Assembly: GCA_035707105.1 (NCBI GenBank) | Contig: DASSUI010000051.1 | Span: 73,060-137,059 of the forward strand | Length of the DNA: 64,000 nucleotides | From: JACDAN01 sp035707105 | GTDB taxonomy: Bacteria > Actinomycetota > Thermoleophilia > Gaiellales > Gaiellaceae | Direction: 5' to 3' | In this document: positions 59,808-64,000 of the stretch, piece after piece | Layout: each line of letters opens with the position of its first letter | Position numbering within the stretch: position 1 is the stretch's first letter | Notes under the pieces: generated by a model | Seen by the model: the letters and a program-made list of their open reading frames with translations, nothing else | What the model was told of the DNA's origin: nothing | Databases searched by the model: none | Position numbers and translations under genes: made by a program

Positions 59808-60704
59808 CTAGTGTTCCGGCTCGATGGCCGAGCCGATGTAGATGGCCGACAGGGCGGCGAAGATGTACGCCTGGATCGAGACGACGATCAGGACCTCGAA
59901 GAGGTAGAAGGCCGTCGCCGCCGGGACGACGAGCGGCGCGAGCAGCACGGTCTCCAGCACGAACATCAGGCCGATGAAGGTGAGGATCAGCATGTGGCCG
60001 GCAAGCATGTTCGCGTAGAGCCGGACCGAGAGCGAGATCAGGCGCATGAACTGACCCAGGATCTCGAGCGGGACGATGAGCGGGTACATCGCCTTCGGGA
60101 CCTCGGGGATCCAGCTCTTGAAGTAGCCGACGGCGCCGTTCGCGCGGATGCCCTCGACGTGCGTGAAGACGAACGTCATCAGCGCGAGCGTCAGGGTCAC
60201 CGACAGCGTCGAGGTCGCCGCGTAGATCCCGAGCGTCGGGAGTTCGACGCCGAAGAGCTCGAACGTCTCGTCCGACAGCGGCAGGGGGATGAAGCCGACG
60301 ACGTTCACCACCCAGATGAAGAGCGCGAGCGAAGCGACGTACGGGTACCAGCGGGCGATCGCCTTCGTCGGCAGGCCCTGCTCGGCGATCTGCGTCTGGG
60401 TGATCTCGTACACCCACTCCCCGACGGTCTGACGGCGGTCCGGGTCGGTGCCGAGCCGCCAGCGCATGAGCAGCCAGCCGATCAGGATCGTCAGGAGCGA
60501 CGAGAGGATCAGGTAGGCGACCGCCTTCGTGATCGAGAGATTGATCGGGCCGAGGTGGATCGGGATCCAGTCGTGGAGGAGCCACTCCTCGGACGGGTCG
60601 AACTTCTCCTCCTCGCCGTTCTCGGCGGTGGAGGCCAGCGCCGTCGCCGGCAGGGCGAGCCAGAGGCCGACGACCAGCGTGATCCAGCGCAGCCGCGTGC
60701 TCAT
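59808..60704 (-). CDS. atpB: ATP synthase F0 subunit a
   Basis: Subunit a forms the proton half-channels against the c-ring. The essential Arg is in LISLSVRLYANMLAGHM, and the C-terminal helix carries AFYLFEVLIVVSIQAYIFAALSAIYIG. The 298 residues are longer than E. coli AtpB (271). The N terminus (TRLRWITLVVGLWLALPATALAS) looks like a cleavable signal peptide, followed by an acidic stretch. The start overlaps the upstream atpI-like gene by four bases (ATGA). Confidence 0.95.
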   Translation of the reverse strand: MSTRLRWITLVVGLWLALPATALASTAENGEEEKFDPSEEWLLHDWIPIHLGPINLSITKAVAYLILSSLLTILIGWLLMRWRLGTDPDRRQTVGEWVYEITQTQIAEQGLPTKAIARWYPYVASLALFIWVVNVVGFIPLPLSDETFELFGVELPTLGIYAATSTLSVTLTLALMTFVFTHVEGIRANGAVGYFKSWIPEVPKAMYPLIVPLEILGQFMRLISLSVRLYANMLAGHMLILTFIGLMFVLETVLLAPLVVPAATAFYLFEVLIVVSIQAYIFAALSAIYIGSAIEPEH

Positions 60705-61093
60705 CGCGACGCCGGCGTCCCGAAGTAGGTGAGCAGCGACAGTCCGAGCTCGAGCGAGTACGCGAGCGCGTAGACGGCGCCCGCCGCGAGGCCGACCTCC
60801 TGGTCCGACGCCGCGACGGCGATGACGACCACCATCACGGCCACCGGCCGAAACATCATCCCGACTCCCCTCACGCCTGCGGCGGCGAGATTATCGGCGC
60901 CGAGTTCGAGGCGGGCCAGGAGCAGGCCGAGCGCCTGCGCCCCGACCCAGAGGATCGCCCCGAGCGCCCAGCCGCGCAGCGGCCAGCCGGCCGCGACGAA
61001 GATCGGGAGCGCGAGCGCGACCACGGCGGCGCCCGCGGCCACGGGCACCAGCCGATTCGGGATCGGCCGGGGTGTCGCCCAGACGTCTCTCAC
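60701..61093 (-). CDS. atpI: AtpI-like membrane protein
   Basis: The 130-residue protein has four hydrophobic helices, including LVPVAAGAAVVALALPIFVAAGW and AILWVGAQALGLLLARLELG. Position (between the AtpZ-like gene and atpB), size and topology match AtpI, which helps c-ring assembly in other bacteria. Sequence similarity to AtpI is weak by eye. The start GTG 61093 overlaps the stop of the AtpZ-like gene (GTGA). Confidence 0.72.
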   Translation of the reverse strand: MRDVWATPRPIPNRLVPVAAGAAVVALALPIFVAAGWPLRGWALGAILWVGAQALGLLLARLELGADNLAAAGVRGVGMMFRPVAVMVVVIAVAASDQEVGLAAGAVYALAYSLELGLSLLTYFGTPASR

Positions 61094-61293
61094 GAGAACG
61101 CGTCCCGGTAGCGGCGGTAGACGGCGAAGATGCCGGCCGGGATGCCGAGGACGGCGCCGACGAGCGCGCCGATCGTCCACGAGCCGGCGGCCCAGCCGAC
61201 CAGCGCACCGGCGCCGATGCCGGCCGCCGTGGTCCCGACCAGGACGGCTCCCGCGCCGGCGGGGTCGAAGCTCTGGCGGGAGGCGGGCTCCAT
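61090..61293 (-). CDS. AtpZ/AtpI-like small F0F1-ATPase subunit
   Basis: The 67-residue protein has a soluble N terminus and two helices (AVLVGTTAAGIGAGALVGWAAG and TIGALVGAVLGIPAGIFAVYRRY), the hairpin pattern of the ATPase_gene1 family (AtpZ), whose members lie upstream of atp operons and assist Mg2+/Ca2+ or c-ring handling. The start ATG 61293 is near-leaderless relative to a possible -10 box (61304-61309). Other in-frame starts at 61308 and 61338 would include that -10. Confidence 0.72.
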   Translation of the reverse strand: MEPASRQSFDPAGAGAVLVGTTAAGIGAGALVGWAAGSWTIGALVGAVLGIPAGIFAVYRRYRDAFS

Positions 61294-61303
61294 CTCCGGG
61301 GCG

Positions 61304-61351
61304 AGCATACCAGAGTTTGTAACAGCCAAAACCCGCATGGTTCAGCCAAAA
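61304..61351 (-). promoter_or_regulatory. Putative promoter and paired repeats before the atp cluster
   Basis: On the minus strand TGGTATGCT is an extended -10 (TATGCT, 61304-61309), with a weak -35 (TTTTGG, 61326-61331) 16 bases upstream. Two copies of TTTTGGCTG (61323-61331 and 61343-61351) are exactly 20 bases apart, about two helical turns, so one protein could bind both on the same face. One copy overlaps the -35. Transcription would begin about four bases before ATG 61293. Confidence 0.4.
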
Positions 61352-61373
61352 AGGCGTGAGCTTGTAGCGGGAT

Positions 61374-62498
61374 TTACGCGGAGCGGCGGGCCCCTTCGCG
61401 GGCCTGTTCCTCCCGCCGTCTGACCCGCGGATTCGCGAGCTTGATGATCTCGAGGAGGAAGGCGATGTACACCGACGCGGCCAGGGCGAGCAGCGTGATC
61501 GCGCCCGCGACGAGGGTATTGGAGACGTCCCAGTCGCCGTGCGGGCGAGGCGGCAGGAAGCGGGTGGCGAGCGCCGCGGCGGCGAGGATCCCGCACCACG
61601 CGTACATGTAGGCGACCGCGCGCTTCTGGGAGAACCCGATGTTCATGAAGCGGTGGTGCAGGTGCGTGCGGTCGGCCTCGTACAGCGGCTGACGGTACTT
61701 CAGCCGCTTCGCGAAGACGAAGGACGTGTCCACGATCGGGATCGCCAGCACGAGCAGCGGCAGGACGAGCGTCGCCAACGCGGCCGTCTTCACGAGGCCC
61801 TCGATCGCGAGCGTTGCGAGCAGGAAGCCGAGTAAGAGCGCTCCCGAGTCGCCCATGAAGATCCGAGCCGGATAGAAGTTGTGGTGCAGGAAGCCGAAGC
61901 AGGCGCCCGCGACGATCGCCGAGAGCAGCGCTGCGTCGGCCGCCCCGAGCGAGAGCCCGATGACCGCGAAGGTCGAGCCGGCGATCGCGCAAATGCCGGC
62001 CGCCAGGCCGTCCATGCCGTCGAGGAAGTTGACCATGTTCATGATCGCCACGACCCAGACGAGCGTGGCGGCGCCGGCGGCCCATTCGGGCAGCTCCTGG
62101 CTCCCGAAGCCCGGGAAGGTGAACCGGTCGACCGTCACCCCGAAGCCGACGGCGACGGAGGCTGCGGCGAGCTGGCCGCCGAGCTTCCCCCACCACGGCA
62201 GGCCGCGGAAGTCGTCGACGGCGCCGACCGTCGTCGCGATCGCGGCGCCGAGCAGGATGCCGCGGTACGGCCCGTCGAGCTCGAGGAACGCGAGCGCCGG
62301 TACGAAGATTCCGAGCAGGAGCGCGATCCCTCCGAGCCGGGGCACCGGATGGGTGTGGACGCGGCGCGTCTCCCCCGGCTGGTCGACGACGCCGATGAAG
62401 CGCGCGAACCGTCCGACGCCCGGCGTCAGGAGCAGGACGACCGCGAGCGCGAGCAGGAAGCCCCAGACGACCTCCGGGTTGTCACGCAGCGTGTCCAA
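61374..62498 (-). CDS. Polyprenyl-phosphate GlcNAc-1-phosphate transferase, WecA/TagO family
   Basis: The 374-residue, ten- or eleven-helix membrane enzyme moves HexNAc-1-phosphate from a UDP-sugar to undecaprenyl phosphate, the first step of many surface polymers. Conserved blocks are GAVDDFRGLPWWGKLGGQ (the DD pair), MNMVNFLDGMDGLAAG (catalytic NxxN...DGxDGL), ARIFMGDSGALLLGF (MGDSG) and RTHLHHRFMNIG (HHR-type). The start ATG 62498 is 6 bases past the upp stop. It could supply the lipid carrier for the LCP-dependent polymer. Confidence 0.92.
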   Translation of the reverse strand: MDTLRDNPEVVWGFLLALAVVLLLTPGVGRFARFIGVVDQPGETRRVHTHPVPRLGGIALLLGIFVPALAFLELDGPYRGILLGAAIATTVGAVDDFRGLPWWGKLGGQLAAASVAVGFGVTVDRFTFPGFGSQELPEWAAGAATLVWVVAIMNMVNFLDGMDGLAAGICAIAGSTFAVIGLSLGAADAALLSAIVAGACFGFLHHNFYPARIFMGDSGALLLGFLLATLAIEGLVKTAALATLVLPLLVLAIPIVDTSFVFAKRLKYRQPLYEADRTHLHHRFMNIGFSQKRAVAYMYAWCGILAAAALATRFLPPRPHGDWDVSNTLVAGAITLLALAASVYIAFLLEIIKLANPRVRRREEQAREGARRSA

Positions 62499-62504
62499 GG
62501 ATCC

Positions 62505-63152
62505 TTACTTCGTGCCGTACAGGCGGTCTCCGGCGTCCCCCAGCCCCGGGACGATGAAGCCGCGCTCGTTCAGGCCCCGGTCGACGGCGGCCGTCACGAT
62601 CGTGACGTCGGGGTGCTCCTCGTGGACGCGAGCGATCCCTTCCGGCGCCGAGACGAGGCAGACCAGTGTCACCGACCGGGCGCCGGCGTCCTTGACGCGG
62701 GCGATCGCCGCGACGGACGAGTTGCCGGTCGCGAGCATCGGGTCGAGGACGATCGCGTCCCGCTCGGCGAGGTCGTTCGGCAGCTTCACGTAGTACTCGA
62801 CCGGCTCGAGCGTCTCCTCGTCGCGGTAGAGCCCGATGAAGCCGACGCGGGCGCCGGAGACGAGCGAGAGGACGCCGTCGAGCATCCCCATCCCGGCGCG
62901 GAGCACGGGACAGACGGCGACCTTCTTCCCGGAAATGCGCTGGACGGCCGTCCGCTCGAGCGGCGTCTCGATCTCGACCTCCTCGGTCGGGAAGTCCTTC
63001 GTCGCCTCGTAGGTGAGGAGGAGTGTGACCTCGTTCGCGATCTTGCGGAAGTGGACGGTAGGCGTCTCCTTGTCCCGCAGGTACGAGAGCTTGTGCTGCA
63101 CGAGCGGGTGCTTGACCTCGATCACCGTGCCCGCGTGGACGGTCGCGCTCAT
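62505..63152 (-). CDS. upp: Uracil phosphoribosyltransferase
   Basis: Upp makes UMP from uracil and PRPP for pyrimidine salvage. The 215-residue length fits. HPLVQHKLSYLRDKETPTVHFRK is the N-terminal signature, AVCPVLRAGMGMLDGVLSL the uracil-side block, IVLDPMLATGNSSVAAI the PRPP-binding loop, and VPGLGDAGDRLYGTK the highly conserved C terminus. The start ATG 63152 overlaps the glyA stop by four bases, so the two genes are coupled. Confidence 0.97.
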   Translation of the reverse strand: MSATVHAGTVIEVKHPLVQHKLSYLRDKETPTVHFRKIANEVTLLLTYEATKDFPTEEVEIETPLERTAVQRISGKKVAVCPVLRAGMGMLDGVLSLVSGARVGFIGLYRDEETLEPVEYYVKLPNDLAERDAIVLDPMLATGNSSVAAIARVKDAGARSVTLVCLVSAPEGIARVHEEHPDVTIVTAAVDRGLNERGFIVPGLGDAGDRLYGTK

Positions 63153-64000
63153 GCGGCGTAGGTCGTGAACCCTCGGAAGCCCGGATACAGGGGATGCTTG
63201 TCGCAGAGCGCTGCGCTGCGGGCGGCGAGCGCGCCGACGTCGGCGCCGTCGCCCAGCGCCTCGACGATGATCCGTCCGACCTCGCGGAAGTCGTCCTCGA
63301 CGAAGCCGCGCATCGTCGCGGCGGGCGTGCCGATCCGGACGCCCGAGGCGACGGTCGGGGGCCGCTCGTCGAACGGGACGGTGTTCCGGTTCACGGTCAG
63401 CTTGACCTCGTGCAGGCGCTCCTCCGCGGCCTTCCCCGTCCACTCGGTCGCGCGCAGGTCGACCTGGAGGAGGTGCGTGTCGGTGCCGCCGGTGAGGACG
63501 TCGAGCCCGCCGGCCTGCAGCTCCTCCGCGAGCACGTCGGCGTTGGCGCGGATCTGCCGCTGGTAGTCGCGGAACGGCTCGGTCGCGGCGATCGCGAAGC
63601 ACGTCGCCTTCGCCGCCACCGCGTGGACGAGCGGCCCGCCCTGGAGGCCGGGGAAGACTGCGCGGTCGATCGCCTGCGCGTGCTCGTCGCGGCAGAGGAT
63701 CACCCCGGAGCGCGGCCCGGCGAGCGTCTTGTGCGTGGTCGAGGTGACGATGTCGCAGTGCTCGACGGGGTTCGGGTGGAGCCCGGCGGCGACGAGCCCG
63801 GCGAAGTGCGCCATGTCGCACATGAGCAGGGCGCCGACCTCGTCGGCGATGTCCCGGAAGCGGTCGGTCTCGACCGTGCGCGGGTAGGCGGAGCCGCCGC
63901 AGACGATCAGCTTGGGGCGGTGCTCCTTCGCGAGCCGGAGCACGTCGTCGTAGTCCACGAGGTACGTGTCCCGCGACACGCCGTAGTGGACGACGTTGTA
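63149..64000 (-). CDS. glyA: Serine hydroxymethyltransferase, C-terminal part; 5' end outside window
   Basis: GlyA makes glycine and methylene-tetrahydrofolate from serine, feeding one-carbon units to MetH among others. The visible 283 codons include the PLP-binding Lys in IVTSTTHKTLAGPRSG and the MAHFAGLVAAG and GLQGGPLVHAVAAKA blocks. The frame continues past the window edge: YNVVHYGVSRDTY is visible there. The C terminus (LCDKHPLYPGF) is complete. The start lies beyond 64000. Confidence 0.96.
   Translation of the reverse strand, partial: YNVVHYGVSRDTYLVDYDDVLRLAKEHRPKLIVCGGSAYPRTVETDRFRDIADEVGALLMCDMAHFAGLVAAGLHPNPVEHCDIVTSTTHKTLAGPRSGVILCRDEHAQAIDRAVFPGLQGGPLVHAVAAKATCFAIAATEPFRDYQRQIRANADVLAEELQAGGLDVLTGGTDTHLLQVDLRATEWTGKAAEERLHEVKLTVNRNTVPFDERPPTVASGVRIGTPAATMRGFVEDDFREVGRIIVEALGDGADVGALAARSAALCDKHPLYPGFRGFTTYAA

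Overview
The window is gene-dense, GC-rich actinobacterial chromosome with no phage, insertion-sequence, CRISPR, tRNA or rRNA signal. Three things suggest a deep-branching actinobacterium of the Thermoleophilia type (Gaiellales/Solirubrobacterales): the prfB-ftsE-ftsX-smpB order, an ATP synthase cluster headed by AtpZ/AtpI-like genes, and many GTG starts with little leader sequence. The taxonomic placement is inference; no marker was searched. No stretch longer than 300 bases lacks a gene.

Layout. 1-8.5 kb holds a truncated MFS exporter, an orphan MASE1-PAS histidine kinase, a beta-lactamase-like/YjbR fusion, a luciferase-like oxidoreductase, an aldo/keto reductase, a secreted GH26-like protein and rlmN. 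8.5-16.7 kb holds an exported gamma-glutamyltransferase, a lone ABC permease, mscL, an MMPL transporter behind a likely operator, and a small membrane protein. 16.8-28.9 kb is a translation-quality block: ssrA (tmRNA), smpB, an RNase R-like gene, ftsX, ftsE and prfB. prfB keeps the programmed +1 frameshift. This block is interrupted by an MFS exporter, a SAM hydrolase, a large cyclase-ATPase-TPR regulator and an exported unknown. 29-36 kb has a GAF histidine kinase, secA, hpf and comF. 35-42 kb is a surface-glycan precursor set (two nucleotidyltransferases, a cupin, a UDP-glucose dehydrogenase, an LCP ligase) around ahcY and a MerR regulator. 42-46.6 kb has metH with a switch-like leader, then a RibD/DHFR-like protein. 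46.6-61.3 kb is the F-type ATP synthase, all on the minus strand but split: atpZ-I-B-E-F-H-A-G, then about 7.5 kb with a peptide ABC transporter and two small genes, then atpD-atpC. 61.3-64 kb has a WecA/TagO-like transferase, upp and the C-terminal part of glyA.

Functional links. tmRNA, SmpB and RNase R form the ribosome-rescue system. MetH, AhcY and SAM hydrolase act on the SAM/homocysteine cycle. The LCP protein, UDP-sugar enzymes and WecA-like enzyme act in cell-surface glycopolymer synthesis.

The most unusual signal is a structured element of about 150 nt, present twice (25963-26113 and 55898-56049). Each copy has four hairpins with compensatory base changes. The first hairpin carries the upstream gene's stop codon in its loop. 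Both copies sit where a normally conserved gene order is broken (ftsX|rnr|smpB and atpG|opp|atpD).
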